This document shows, piece after piece, positions 16,395-25,019 of a stretch of 64,000 bases of DNA. Source of the DNA: Verrucomicrobiia bacterium (GTDB lineage: Bacteria; Zixibacteria; MSB-5A5; DSPP01). The stretch is taken from positions 62,001 through 126,000 of the forward strand of contig DATLYY010000075.1 of NCBI GenBank assembly GCA_035574275.1, read 5' to 3'. The position numbers and the translations under genes were made by a program. How positions within the stretch are numbered: the first letter of the stretch is position 1; every line of letters begins with the position of its first letter. Below the pieces are notes generated by a model. That model ran no database searches, was not told the DNA's origin, and saw only the letters and a list, made by a program, of their open reading frames with translations.

Positions 16395-17732
16395 ATGAAA
16401 CTCCTGTCGCAAAGCGCCGCCGGGCTGATTAATCTTAGCGAGCGGCTCATCCCCTCCGCTTTCGTCATTGCCTTGATTCTGACCCTCTTCACCTTCGGTA
16501 TGTCCTTGGGGGTGGTCGGGATTTCGCTGGGCGACACCATTCACTTCTGGGGGAACGGTTTTTGGGAGCTTCTGACCTTTGCCATGCAGATGGCGCTGAT
16601 AATTTTGACCGGCTACATCGTCGCCGCCTCCGCCCCGGTGGCCGCTTTTTTGGAAAAAGTCGCCGGGCTGGCCAAAGGCCCCAAAAGCTCCATTTTGGTA
16701 ATGACCTTGGCCTCGCTCGCGCTGGCCTTTTTCCACTGGGGGCTTTCAATGGTCGGCTCGGCGCTTCTGGTTCGACAGATTGCCAAAAGAAAAACCGGCG
16801 TGGACTATCCGCTTTTAGTTGCCGCCGCCTATTTGGGAATGGGCTGCACCTGGCACGCCGGCCTCTCTGCCTCGGCTCCCCTTTTGGTGGCCACGCCGGG
16901 GCATTTTCTCGAGGCAAAAATCGGCGTCATTTCGACCGGGGAAACGATTTTTTCAAGTTTTAATTTGATTTTGGTCGGCCTCGTCACGCTTGTTTTGGCA
17001 TTCCTGGTCCCGGCTTTGCATCCCGCCCCCGAAAAAAGCCGCCCGGTCGATCCCCAACTTTTGGAAACCTTCGGCAGCCGGGAAAACTACCGGCTTTCCA
17101 AGCCGAAAAGCTGGCTCGATTGGTGGGAAAAGACGCCGTTCCTCAATGTTTCCTTTGCCCTCGTTGCCGGACTTTGGCTTTGGATGCGTTTTGCGTCCGG
17201 TAAGACCAATCTGGATATTAATCTTCTGAATTTCGTTTTCCTTTTCATGGGCCTCGCCCTCCATTCCTCCCCGCAGAGCTTCTGGCGGGCGGCGGAAGAA
17301 GGGGGGAAGCTGGTTTTCGGCGTCTTCGTTCAGTTTCCCTTCTACGCCGGGATGTACGGCATCATCAAGGATTCGGGTTTGGCGGAAATTGTCGGCAACT
17401 GGTTCGTTTCCATTTCTTCGGCCAAAACTTATCCTTTGCTCGTGTACTGGTACTCCGGGCTGGTGAACTACTTTGTCCCCTCCGGCGGCTCCAAGTGGGC
17501 CATCGAGGCGCCGTATCTTTTGGACGCCGCCCAAAACCTGGGCGTGCCGACCGCCAAGGTGGTCACCTCCTACGCCTGGGGGGATATGGCCACCGATTTG
17601 ATTCAGCCCTTCTGGGCCATCCCGCTTTTGACCGTGGCCAAAGTGGAATTCAAGGAGATTCTGGGCTACGAGCTTCTGATTTTTCTGGTTTACATCCTGA
17701 TCGTCTCGGCCGCCTTTTTTTTCTTCATTTGA
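16395..17732 (+). CDS. atoE: Short-chain fatty acid transporter, AtoE family
   Basis: The 445-residue integral membrane protein has about ten to twelve helices and matches the AtoE family (short-chain fatty acid uptake). Recognisable segments are SLALAFFHWGLSMVGSALLV, GMGCTWHAGLSASAPLLVAT and NYFVPSGGSKWAIEAPYLLD. It starts 3 bases after the rmlD stop and overlaps the following glycosyltransferase (TTGA). Its placement inside a sugar cluster looks like chance operon packing. The true substrate is unproven. Confidence 0.85.
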   Translation: MKLLSQSAAGLINLSERLIPSAFVIALILTLFTFGMSLGVVGISLGDTIHFWGNGFWELLTFAMQMALIILTGYIVAASAPVAAFLEKVAGLAKGPKSSILVMTLASLALAFFHWGLSMVGSALLVRQIAKRKTGVDYPLLVAAAYLGMGCTWHAGLSASAPLLVATPGHFLEAKIGVISTGETIFSSFNLILVGLVTLVLAFLVPALHPAPEKSRPVDPQLLETFGSRENYRLSKPKSWLDWWEKTPFLNVSFALVAGLWLWMRFASGKTNLDINLLNFVFLFMGLALHSSPQSFWRAAEEGGKLVFGVFVQFPFYAGMYGIIKDSGLAEIVGNWFVSISSAKTYPLLVYWYSGLVNYFVPSGGSKWAIEAPYLLDAAQNLGVPTAKVVTSYAWGDMATDLIQPFWAIPLLTVAKVEFKEILGYELLIFLVYILIVSAAFFFFI

Positions 17733-18847
17733 AAATCCTGCAGGTCATAACCTCCGGCGGCTGGGGGGGAATGGAAAAAGTCCCCTTGGACTGGCACAAT
17801 TTCTGGCTGTCGGAAAAAAAGGAGAGTCACCTTTTGGTTCGGGGAAAAACCCCCTTATCCGAAAAGCAAACTGAAACGCCAAACTTGCTCACCGCCCAAA
17901 ATCGTTGGGGGTTGATTGCGAAAATCCGTGAGTTGCTGACCGAAAAGAAAATCGACTTGGTCATTTGCCATTATCCCAAAGACCTGCCCTATTTGGTCTG
18001 GGCGCTAAGAAAATACCCAGAATCCAAACTCTTTTTGGTCAAACACCAATCCCCCGGAAGCCCCAAGAAAGATTTTTACCACCGCTGGCTTTATTCCAAA
18101 GTCAGCCGCATTCTGCCGGTTTCCGATTTTCTGGCCGAAAAATGCCGCGCCGTCTATCCCGTCGGACCGGAAAAAATCGAAACCCTGCACAACGGCATTC
18201 TGCCGGAGAACTGGAAAACGGCTCCGGAACTGCGCGAAAAAACCAGAAAAGAATTGGGTTGGACGGGTGGCGAAATCGTGGTCGGAATGATTTCCCGCAT
18301 CACCCCGAAGAAGGGGCATCTCGATTTAACCCGGCTGGCGCCCAAACTTTTGGAAAGGGAGCCGAAACTTCGTTTTCTCATTGTCGGCGGCTGGTACCCC
18401 CACGATAAAAAGCTTTTTATTCAGTGTTTTGAGGAAATTAAACGGGAGGGGCTGGGCCCCTACTTTTTCTGGAGCGGCCCGCGCGGGGTGGCCGACGTGC
18501 GCCCCTATCTGGCCGCAACTGACATTTTTCTTTCGCTGGCGTATGAGGAATCGTTCGGCCTCTCGGTTATCGAAGCAATGGCCGCCGGTTTGCCGGTCAT
18601 CGGCCCCCAAGCCGGCGCCATCCCGGAAATCATCAACGATGGAAATGAGGGGTTTCTGATTCCGTTGTCCGACTTTGTCGGCGGCACGGGTGAAAAACTT
18701 GCAACAGCGGTGACCAAGCTTGCAGAGAGTACTGACCTCCGCAAACAAATGGGAGACACCGGCCAAAAGAAGGTGGTTGAAAAGTTTGCCCTCCCTTTGA
18801 TTTTGAAAAAACTGGAAAAGATTTACGAAACGGCCAAGGCTGGTTGA
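17729..18847 (+). CDS. Glycosyltransferase, family 4 (GT-B)
   Basis: The 372-residue protein has the GT4 pattern: an N-terminal KILQVITSGGWGGMEK, a central LPVSDFLAEKCRAVYPVG, then VVGMISRITPKKGHLDL and the donor-site motif EESFGLSVIEAMAAGLPVIG with its E-x7-E. Such enzymes add sugars to LPS or other surface glycans at the inner face of the membrane. The start is TTG at 17729, overlapping the atoE stop. The longer open frame to the left lies inside atoE and has no family similarity. Its end overlaps the convergent mrp gene by 25 bases. Confidence 0.9.
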   Translation: MKILQVITSGGWGGMEKVPLDWHNFWLSEKKESHLLVRGKTPLSEKQTETPNLLTAQNRWGLIAKIRELLTEKKIDLVICHYPKDLPYLVWALRKYPESKLFLVKHQSPGSPKKDFYHRWLYSKVSRILPVSDFLAEKCRAVYPVGPEKIETLHNGILPENWKTAPELREKTRKELGWTGGEIVVGMISRITPKKGHLDLTRLAPKLLEREPKLRFLIVGGWYPHDKKLFIQCFEEIKREGLGPYFFWSGPRGVADVRPYLAATDIFLSLAYEESFGLSVIEAMAAGLPVIGPQAGAIPEIINDGNEGFLIPLSDFVGGTGEKLATAVTKLAESTDLRKQMGDTGQKKVVEKFALPLILKKLEKIYETAKAG

Positions 18848-19899
18848 GGTAAGGTCGCCGCCAGCTTCCGGGCGATTTCGGCGTACAGCCGCCCGGTGGC
18901 GGAGTCCTTGCGGTAAATCGAAACCGGCTCCCCCCGGTCCGACCCTTCCCGGATTTCTACTTTGATCGGAATTTCGCCGATGAGCGGCACTCCAAGTTTC
19001 CCGGCCAGCTCCCGCCCGCCTCCCTTGCCGAAGATGTGAATCTTTTCCCCCTGCGGCGTCTGGAAGTAGGACATATTTTCCACCACCCCCATAATTTTCA
19101 AGTGCGCCACCTCCGCCAGCTTGGAAATCCGCGCGGCCACGTTAAAGGCCACCTTCTGCGGCGTGGTGACGATTAATATCTCCGCCTCCGGCAACGCCTG
19201 CGCCACGGTGATGGAAACATCCCCCGTTCCCGGCGGCAAATCCAGAAGCAGGAAATCAAGCTCCCCCCAAAAAACGTCGGTCATAAACTGGGTGATCGCC
19301 TTGTGCAGCATCGGTCCGCGCCAAATGACCGAGGCATCCTCCGGCACTAAAAAACCGATGGAGATGACCTTGACGCCGTCTTTTTCGAGCGGGATAATCA
19401 TCTGGTTGATGACCGTGGGGCGTCCGGAAACGCCTAACATTTGCGGGATGGAAAATCCATACACATCGGCATCAATGACGCCGACTTTGTAACCGGAAGC
19501 GGCCAACGCCACCGCCAAATTGGCGGTCACCGTCGATTTCCCCACCCCCCCTTTGCCGGAGGCGATGGGAATGACTTTTTTCGGGCGCTGCCCGGCGAAA
19601 AGCTGGCTTTGTTTTCTTCCGGTCAACTGCGCCACCAGTTCGTCCCGCTCTTCTTTGGCCATCACCCCCAAATTGACCTGAACGGAGCACACCCCATCAA
19701 GGTTGGAGACCGCCTCGGTCACATCCTTCTCCACTTTTTCCCGCAGGGGACAGCCGGAAATGGTCAAAGCGACATCGACGGTCACCCTCCCCCCCTCCAC
19801 GCTCACTTTTTTGACCATCCCCAGCCGGACAATGGAAATCCCCAGTTCGGGGTCCTTTACGCCTTCCAGCGCTTTCCAGATTTGTTCTTCAGAAATCAT
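18823..19899 (-). CDS. mrp: Mrp/NBP35-type Fe-S carrier P-loop ATPase
   Basis: The 358-residue protein has an N-terminal MIP18/DUF59 domain (WKALEGVKDPELGISIV, TISGCPL) and a ParA-like ATPase domain with the deviant Walker A GKGGVGKS at 115-122. Mrp/ApbC proteins carry or insert Fe-S clusters. The usual CxxC pair after VENMSYF is absent; the sequence is VVENMSYFQTPQGEKIHIFG. That suggests altered cluster binding, or that the family branch lacks the pair. It lies alone on the minus strand with 198 bases upstream that hold two palindromes. Confidence 0.92.
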   Translation of the reverse strand: MISEEQIWKALEGVKDPELGISIVRLGMVKKVSVEGGRVTVDVALTISGCPLREKVEKDVTEAVSNLDGVCSVQVNLGVMAKEERDELVAQLTGRKQSQLFAGQRPKKVIPIASGKGGVGKSTVTANLAVALAASGYKVGVIDADVYGFSIPQMLGVSGRPTVINQMIIPLEKDGVKVISIGFLVPEDASVIWRGPMLHKAITQFMTDVFWGELDFLLLDLPPGTGDVSITVAQALPEAEILIVTTPQKVAFNVAARISKLAEVAHLKIMGVVENMSYFQTPQGEKIHIFGKGGGRELAGKLGVPLIGEIPIKVEIREGSDRGEPVSIYRKDSATGRLYAEIARKLAATLPQPALAVS

Positions 19900-19970
19900 A
19901 TAAGGGGCAGATACGTTTTTCAGGTTTTCGACACTGCCAAAAGCAATATAATCAACTTTTTTAGCGTAGC

Positions 19971-20035
19971 GGAGGACTTTAGTCCTCCATTTTCAATGTT
20001 GCGGCTGTTGCGTCAGGAGTAACTCCTGACGCAAC
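19971..20035. repeat. Two adjacent palindromes (REP/BIME-like)
   Basis: GGAGGACT-TT-AGTCCTCC (19971-19988) and GTTGCGTCAGGAGT-A-ACTCCTGACGCAAC (20007-20035) are both perfect inverted repeats, separated by 18 bases. They lie between the BFN gene and mrp, after the BFN stop. The style (short, perfect, paired, intergenic) matches REP-type elements mobilised by REP-associated transposases. Either could also end transcription of the BFN gene. Confidence 0.65.
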
Positions 20036-20097
20036 AAAGGGTATCAATATTTCCCTATATGTTCTGGGAATTGAATTGCAAAAAACGAGGGAAAAAA

Positions 20098-20619
20098 CTA
20101 AAGCGAGTACCGGCCGAAATCTTCTGGATTGATGCGCCGCAGCCGTTCCCTCAGCGAATCGGGGGATTCCCCTCCCTGCTCCGGCCCGCCGATGGGCCCC
20201 ATCTGGTCTTTCTTGTCCTGGAAAAGCTCCTCGTTGACAAAAATGGGGGCTTTCGATTTCAAAGCCAAAGCCAAAGAATCGGAAGGCCGGGCGTCGATTT
20301 CCACCATGTGGCTGTTGACGGAAACGTATATTTTGGCATAAAAGGTCTGGTTCACCAGCTCGGTCACCTCGATTTTTTCCACTTTCCCCCCCATCATGGA
20401 AATGACCGATTTGATTAAATCGTGGGTCAAAGGCCTTTTGGAGGGGATGCCGGAAAGCTCCATCGCAATCGCCTGTGCCTCGAAGGGGCCGATCCAGATG
20501 GGTAAAACCTTCTCCCCGCTCGGGCCGGAGGCGTCCAGCGGGGCCAGAATCACCACCGGCGACTGGGTGGAAACGTCCAGGGCCAGTCCGTTTATTTTGG
20601 ATTGAATCATAAGAGCCAT
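20098..20619 (-). CDS. Bifunctional nuclease (BFN/DUF151) family protein
   Basis: The 173-residue protein matches the DUF151 family, named for plant bifunctional nucleases. Key parts are PVVILAPLDASG, LPIWIGPFEAQAIAMELSG and RPLTHDLIKSVISMMGG near the N-terminus and VEIDARPSDSLALALKSKAPIFV near the C-terminus. Bacterial members are common but their role is not settled. The start may be ATG 20619 or the second ATG 20610; neither has a strong ribosome site. It is 47 bases downstream of rplI and may share its transcript. Confidence 0.88.
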   Translation of the reverse strand: MALMIQSKINGLALDVSTQSPVVILAPLDASGPSGEKVLPIWIGPFEAQAIAMELSGIPSKRPLTHDLIKSVISMMGGKVEKIEVTELVNQTFYAKIYVSVNSHMVEIDARPSDSLALALKSKAPIFVNEELFQDKKDQMGPIGGPEQGGESPDSLRERLRRINPEDFGRYSL

Positions 20620-20666
20620 CCGTTGTACCCGCTTCCCTTAGTAATACGCTCCAAAGGTGCTTCCGT

Positions 20667-21128
20667 TTACCCCGAAATCTCCTCTTTTTTCCGCACCACC
20701 CAGAGTTTTACCGTGGCGGTGATATCCAGCCCCAGTTTCACCGGCACTTCGTAAATTCCGAGCGCCTTGATCGGCTCCTCCAGCTCGATTTTCCGCCGGT
20801 CCACGCTGACCCCCTGCTGGGCCAAAAGCTCGGCGACCTCCGAACTGGTGACCGACCCGAACAGCCGATCCTCCTCCCCTGTTTCTTTTTCGGTCATTAA
20901 GGAGAGTTTCTCTATGGTCTGCTTCAGCCGTTCCAGCTCCCGGCGCTTTTTCTGGTCGCGCAAGGCCTTTTCCCGGGTGATGTGCTCGACCGCGCGCAAA
21001 GTTCCCTTGGTGGCCACGGTGGCCAGCTGACGCGGTATCAAAAAGTTCCGGGCGTAGCCGTCCGCCACGCTGACCACCTCTCCCACCTTTCCCAGTTTTT
21101 CCACGTCTTCTTTTAAAATGACTTTCAT
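20667..21128 (-). CDS. rplI: 50S ribosomal protein L9
   Basis: The 153-residue protein shows the N-terminal L9 signature (MKVILKEDVEKLGKVGEVV, ADGYARNFLIPRQLA), the long connecting helix (residues about 45-80, many Lys/Arg/Glu) and the C-terminal domain (DRRKIELEEPIKALGIYEV). It binds 23S rRNA at the base of the L1 stalk. It begins immediately after the stop of the DUF2232 gene, in the conserved order rpsF, rpsR, DUF2232, rplI. Confidence 0.97.
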   Translation of the reverse strand: MKVILKEDVEKLGKVGEVVSVADGYARNFLIPRQLATVATKGTLRAVEHITREKALRDQKKRRELERLKQTIEKLSLMTEKETGEEDRLFGSVTSSEVAELLAQQGVSVDRRKIELEEPIKALGIYEVPVKLGLDITATVKLWVVRKKEEISG

Positions 21129-22055
21129 TTATTCCTCGCTTTCCTTTGCCAAACCAACTTTTTTGAGCCCCCGAAAATCAAACCGGCTGTCCAAAAACCC
21201 GACCGCCGACAGAATGAAAAAAGAGGCCAGCCCGAAGAGCACCAGCCAGATGTAAAAAAGCCCCTTGATGGCCCAGTGGGTGCGCAGCTTTTTGAAAAAA
21301 TACTCCAGATTGGAGGTTCCGCAGATGGCGTAGACGAAAACCACGATCAAAAGCAGGTTGTCCGCCGCGCGCACCCAGCCATTCTGCAGAAAAAGATGCC
21401 CCGCCAGCCCGGCGCCAAGCAGAAAAATCAAAAAGAAGGGCGCCTGCCAGGTGACAAACTTCTTCGGCCCCGGGGAAAAAACACCCGCCCGCCCCAGGGC
21501 CCAGAGGGCCAAAAGATGAGCCATCGCCAAAAAGAAAAAACTGGATATAAAGTAGAGGGCCGGGATCACGTCGATGATGAACTCCAGATACGATTGCACC
21601 GCCTTCTGCAACTCGGCGGCTTGGACCGACGAACCGAACCCGGCAAAAAGCTGTTTCATCGTTTCACCCATGGAGGCAAGCTGGAGCTTGACCGAATCAT
21701 AGGCAAACGACACAAAAAGACCCGTCGGAACCACCGCCGAAAAAGCCATGACCCAAAACGCCCGCCCGTATGCCATTTTTTTCGCCACCGCCAGTCCGGC
21801 CGCGGCGGCCGGAAGGAGGATCAAGGCGAAATAGATCGCCGAGGTCATCCAGCTTTTTCCCATCCAGCCGGAAGCCGCCGTCAGAACGAATATCCACCCG
21901 AGCGAGGTCTTCACCGGCAGCCGCCCGAAAAGGAAGATCAAGGCCGCCGTAAGCGCCAGATTAATGACGAATACCAGCCCCGCCGGCACCCAGCCGCTGG
22001 TGGCCAAGACGGCCAGGCCGAAAGTTAAGGCCAAAAGAAAGGCGTTTTGCTTCAT
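21129..22055 (-). CDS. DUF2232 (YybS-like) integral membrane protein
   Basis: The 308-residue polytopic protein has about eight membrane helices. The segment [20 protein letters not shown] and its position between rpsR and rplI match DUF2232/YybS proteins, which occur in this ribosomal operon in many phyla. No function is firmly known. It overlaps the rpsR stop (ATGA) and abuts rplI, so translation of the three is linked. Confidence 0.85.
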   Translation of the reverse strand: MKQNAFLLALTFGLAVLATSGWVPAGLVFVINLALTAALIFLFGRLPVKTSLGWIFVLTAASGWMGKSWMTSAIYFALILLPAAAAGLAVAKKMAYGRAFWVMAFSAVVPTGLFVSFAYDSVKLQLASMGETMKQLFAGFGSSVQAAELQKAVQSYLEFIIDVIPALYFISSFFFLAMAHLLALWALGRAGVFSPGPKKFVTWQAPFFLIFLLGAGLAGHLFLQNGWVRAADNLLLIVVFVYAICGTSNLEYFFKKLRTHWAIKGLFYIWLVLFGLASFFILSAVGFLDSRFDFRGLKKVGLAKESEE

Positions 22056-22336
22056 TTATGAAATTCCGAAACAAACGGCAAAATCGCCAGATGCCGGGCG
22101 TATTTGACGGCAATGGCCGCCTCCCGCTGGTGCTTGGCGCAGTTCCCCGTGGCCCGGCGGGGCAGAATTTTTCCCCGCTCGGAGACCAAACGGCGCACCT
22201 GCCGCTCGTTCTTGTAGTCGATCGGGTCAAAGGGGTTGGCGCAAAAGCGGCAGCTTTTCTTGGCGGCCGGCGGACGGCTTCCCCGATCTCCCCTTTCCCT
22301 CGAATGTTCCTCTTCCCGTTCAAAGCGGCGCGGCAT
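22052..22336 (-). CDS. rpsR: 30S ribosomal protein S18
   Basis: The 94-residue protein has a basic N-terminal extension ([17 protein letters not shown]) and the S18 core: [29 protein letters not shown] and [20 protein letters not shown]. The CxxC and the later Cys/His are the pattern of zinc-binding S18. It overlaps rpsF by one base (TAATG). No ssb gene sits between rpsF and rpsR, unlike in many Firmicutes. Confidence 0.97.
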   Translation of the reverse strand: MPRRFEREEEHSRERGDRGSRPPAAKKSCRFCANPFDPIDYKNERQVRRLVSERGKILPRRATGNCAKHQREAAIAVKYARHLAILPFVSEFHK

Positions 22337-22695
22337 TATTCCACTCCTTTCGCTTCAAGCTGCGGCGTCGGCGGCTCCGGGCGGGTGGGAACCGGCTTGG
22401 CCACCACGGTCAAATGGCGCAGAATCTCCTCGTCCAGCCGGATGTTCCGCTCCAGCTCCCGCGGCAGTTCCCCGGGCGCCTGATATTGGAAAAAGACGTA
22501 ATACCCCTGCGAGCGGTGGCGGATGGGATAGGCCAGCTTGCGCACCCCCCAAATTTCTTTCTTCTTGATTTCCCCGCCGGCGGCCGTAATCAGCCCTTCG
22601 TAGCGGGAAACCTTCGCCTCCCATTCCGCTTCCGGCAGAATGGGGGACAAAATCAAAGTCGTTTCGTAGTTTTGCATTCCTCTCCCTTCGGTCAA
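22336..22695 (-). CDS. rpsF: 30S ribosomal protein S6
   Basis: The 119-residue protein has the S6 ferredoxin-like core ([65 protein letters not shown]). A short proline/glutamate tail follows. It binds 16S rRNA as a pair with S18. First gene of the rpsF-rpsR-DUF2232-rplI operon; the leader contains a hairpin at 22707-22730 that might be involved in S6:S18 feedback. Confidence 0.97.
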   Translation of the reverse strand: MTEGRGMQNYETTLILSPILPEAEWEAKVSRYEGLITAAGGEIKKKEIWGVRKLAYPIRHRSQGYYVFFQYQAPGELPRELERNIRLDEEILRHLTVVAKPVPTRPEPPTPQLEAKGVE

Positions 22696-22706
22696 AAGTT
22701 CAGCTG

Positions 22707-22730
22707 CCTCCGAGCGTTGGGGCTTGGAGG
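22707..22730 (-). promoter_or_regulatory. Leader hairpin upstream of rpsF (possible S6:S18 binding element)
   Basis: On the minus strand CCTCC-A-AGC and GCT-C-GGAGG pair around the loop CCCAAC, 12 bases or so before the rpsF ribosome site. Many bacteria carry an S6:S18-binding hairpin in this position. The match to that motif is only by position and general shape. Confidence 0.3.
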
Positions 22731-22804
22731 GAGCAGGGTCAAACCCGTTTTAATGGGCACTGTTAAGGTAAGAATTTTAGTCGAAAAATCAAGCCCGCCC
22801 CCTT

Positions 22805-23140
22805 TCAAAACAGATGAAAATGCCTCTCCAGGGGCCGGCCGTTTTTGTCGAAGCGCACCTTTTCCTTCGTCAATAACGCCTTTTGAAGGGCGTTATAGGG
22901 AGGAGGAACGGTAATGCCGTTTTTCCCGAGAACCCGGTGCCAGGGAACCTTCGAACCCTGCGGTAGCGAAGCCATCGCAAACCCCACCCGGCGGGAAAGC
23001 CGCGGATTCCCCAAAACCCGCGCGATGGTGCCGTACGTGGTCACTTTTCCCGGCGGAATGGTGTTCACCAGCCGGTAAATTCGGACAAACAAACCCTCCG
23101 GCTTTGTTTCCGCTTCTTCTTTTACACTTTTCCTTTTCAT
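22805..23140 (-). CDS. Alkyltransferase-like protein (ATL)
   Basis: The 111-residue protein is the DNA-binding domain of the O6-alkylguanine-DNA alkyltransferase family (YRLVNTIPPGKVTTYGTIA, GNPRLSRRVGFAMASLP). The active-site PCHR motif is replaced by PWHRVLG, with Trp in place of the acceptor Cys. That substitution defines ATL proteins, which bind O6-alkylguanine and hand it to nucleotide excision repair, without repairing it themselves. UvrB lies elsewhere in the window. Its ATG overlaps the receiver-domain gene (ATGA), placing it at the tail of the queuosine operon. Confidence 0.9.
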   Translation of the reverse strand: MKRKSVKEEAETKPEGLFVRIYRLVNTIPPGKVTTYGTIARVLGNPRLSRRVGFAMASLPQGSKVPWHRVLGKNGITVPPPYNALQKALLTKEKVRFDKNGRPLERHFHLF

Positions 23141-23502
23141 CCAAATTTGACGAATTGACCAACGATTTTCCCGAGATTCAGCGTGACCTGTGAATTCGGC
23201 ACCACCGTCGTCGCTCCAGCTTTCAGCCCCGCTTCCCTAATAGTTTTCTCCTCGTGACCGCAGTAGCCCACAATCGGCAAATCCGGCAAATTTTTCCGCA
23301 AGCTCCGCACCACTTCCAGCGCTTTTTCACCTCCAAATCCAAGATTCACCAAAACGAGCGAACTTTGCGCCGCTTTTCCAACGAGTCCGTTATTGCCCGG
23401 CAAGGTTGATTCGACTTCCAGTCCCAAAGCTGCAAGCCCGGACGAAATTTGCGAAATGAACAGAAGCTGGTCGTCGATAAGCAAAACTTTCTGGCTCGCC
23501 AA
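23137..23502 (-). CDS. Degenerate response-regulator receiver domain protein
   Basis: The 121-residue protein has the CheY-like beginning (KVLLIDDQLLFISQISSGLA) with the acidic pair Asp10 and Asp11. The expected phospho-acceptor Asp is Asn53 (LVLVNLGFGGEKAL), and the conserved Lys near the end is not present (ATTVVPNSQV). It is therefore a stand-alone pseudo-receiver that should not be phosphorylated in the usual way. It starts 4 bases after the FolE2 stop and overlaps the ATL gene. Why it sits in a queuosine operon is not clear. Confidence 0.75.
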   Translation of the reverse strand: MASQKVLLIDDQLLFISQISSGLAALGLEVESTLPGNNGLVGKAAQSSLVLVNLGFGGEKALEVVRSLRKNLPDLPIVGYCGHEEKTIREAGLKAGATTVVPNSQVTLNLGKIVGQFVKFG

Positions 23503-23506
23503 GGAA

Positions 23507-24334
23507 CTAAAACGCCGTGGTTATTTTTTCCGGCGCCCAGAAGGGAATTGTGGAAACCGGGCCGAGGACAGACCCACGCTCGACCAAGGCGTAAGCATTG
23601 TGATTGTGTATTGATTCGAGCGATTCCACCTCCACCCGGAAACCGGAAACCTCTTCATCATCCTCCAGTTCGAGCGTGATTTCCCGCACCAAATCCTCCA
23701 CAAATCGGGGATTGGCATACGCCCTTTCGGTCACGAATTTCTCATCCTCCCGTTTCAAAAGGGAAAACAGTTCGGACGAGGCCTTTTCCTCCACCAGTGC
23801 AATCAGTTCTTCGAACCAGACAAAGCGGGAGGCCTCCACCCACAACCCGACCAAACTTCTTTGATTATGCGCCCCGGCTGCCGAAATCTCCTTGGAACAG
23901 GGGCAGAGCGTGGTCACCGGCACCGAAACCCCCACCGTGCCGCGATAAGAATCAGACAGATAAGCGGCAAAAAACGCCCGATATTCCAAAAGCCCACGCT
24001 CCCCCGTTACGGGCGCCTGTTTTTCGATGAAGTAGGGGAAAGCAAGTTCCAGATAAGCATCCCGAGAGCCGAATGACTCCTTGGTGTCCGAAAGAATGGA
24101 AGCCAGATTGGAAACCCCTATTTCATCTTTATGCCTGTGCACCAGCTCCACGAAGCGGGAAAGATGGGTGCCCCGCAAATCACCGGCCAAATCGACAAAC
24201 ATCGAAATGTTGGCCACCGTTTTCTGCCGCCCCGCCTTCTGGTCCAAAACCTCCACTGGATAGCGCAGGTTTTTGATGCCGACCCGGTTCAAGGGGACGT
24301 TCCGGAAATCCTTTTCGCTCTGCAAATCACGCAT
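23507..24334 (-). CDS. folE2: GTP cyclohydrolase FolE2 (type IB)
   Basis: The 275-residue enzyme opens GTP to dihydroneopterin triphosphate, the first precursor for preQ0 (and folate). FolE2 features are NVPLNRVGIKNLRYPVEV at the start, ANISMFVDLAGDLRGTHLSR, the metal-site segment TTLCPCSKEIS (Cys144, Cys146) and ISAAGAHNQRS. FolE2 is the metal-flexible alternative to zinc-dependent FolE. The ATG at 24334 lies inside the end of queC (8-base overlap). A longer in-frame opening is inside queC and has no FolE2 similarity. Confidence 0.95.
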   Translation of the reverse strand: MRDLQSEKDFRNVPLNRVGIKNLRYPVEVLDQKAGRQKTVANISMFVDLAGDLRGTHLSRFVELVHRHKDEIGVSNLASILSDTKESFGSRDAYLELAFPYFIEKQAPVTGERGLLEYRAFFAAYLSDSYRGTVGVSVPVTTLCPCSKEISAAGAHNQRSLVGLWVEASRFVWFEELIALVEEKASSELFSLLKREDEKFVTERAYANPRFVEDLVREITLELEDDEEVSGFRVEVESLESIHNHNAYALVERGSVLGPVSTIPFWAPEKITTAF

Positions 24335-25019
24335 GGATGCTCTCTTTCTTTTTGTAGGGAATCGGGTCTTCGATCCCCGCTTGGGCAAATCCTTTAAGCC
24401 GCAGCCGGCAGCTGTCGCACACCCCGCAGGCCAAATTTTCATTTTGGTAACAAGACCAGGTCAAATGGAACGGAACACCCAATTCGCTCCCCTTGCGGAC
24501 GATTTCCGCCTTGGAAAAATGAATCACCGGCATCCAAATATCAATTTTCGTCTCCGGTTTGGTTCCCAAATCGATTGCCTTTTCAAACGCCTTGTAAAAA
24601 ACCTCCCGGCAGTCGGGATAGCCGGAGCTGTCCTCCTCCACGGCGCCGATGACGAGTCGGGAAGCTCCCAAAACCTCCCCCCAGGAAGCGGCGATTGAAA
24701 GCCCGTGGGCATTGCGGAACGGCACGTAGGAAGTCGGAATCGTCGTTGAATCGACACCGGCGGTCGATACCGGAATTTTCTCGTCCGTCAAACTGGAACC
24801 GCCGATTTGTGAAAAGTAGGGAAGAGGAACCGCCATTCGCCGGTGGATGCCGTAAAAATCACAAATTTCTTGAAAGGCGCGCTCCTCCCCCCTTTCTGTT
24901 TTCTGCCCGTAGTTCAAATGCAGCCCGGCGGCGGCAAACCCTTCCTTCAAAGTCATGGCGAGCGCCACGGCCGAATCCATCCCCCCGCTTATTAAAACAA
25001 CGGCCAACGGCCTCCTCAT
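24327..25019 (-). CDS. queC: 7-cyano-7-deazaguanine synthase QueC
   Basis: The 230-residue enzyme converts carboxy-deazaguanine to preQ0 with ATP and ammonia. The PP-loop is VVLISGGMDSAVALAMTL near residue 10; the zinc site is near the C-terminus (CYQNENLACGVCDSCRLR). It overlaps queE by four bases and folE2 by eight. Length and motifs are normal. Confidence 0.96.
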   Translation of the reverse strand: MRRPLAVVLISGGMDSAVALAMTLKEGFAAAGLHLNYGQKTERGEERAFQEICDFYGIHRRMAVPLPYFSQIGGSSLTDEKIPVSTAGVDSTTIPTSYVPFRNAHGLSIAASWGEVLGASRLVIGAVEEDSSGYPDCREVFYKAFEKAIDLGTKPETKIDIWMPVIHFSKAEIVRKGSELGVPFHLTWSCYQNENLACGVCDSCRLRLKGFAQAGIEDPIPYKKKESIHA

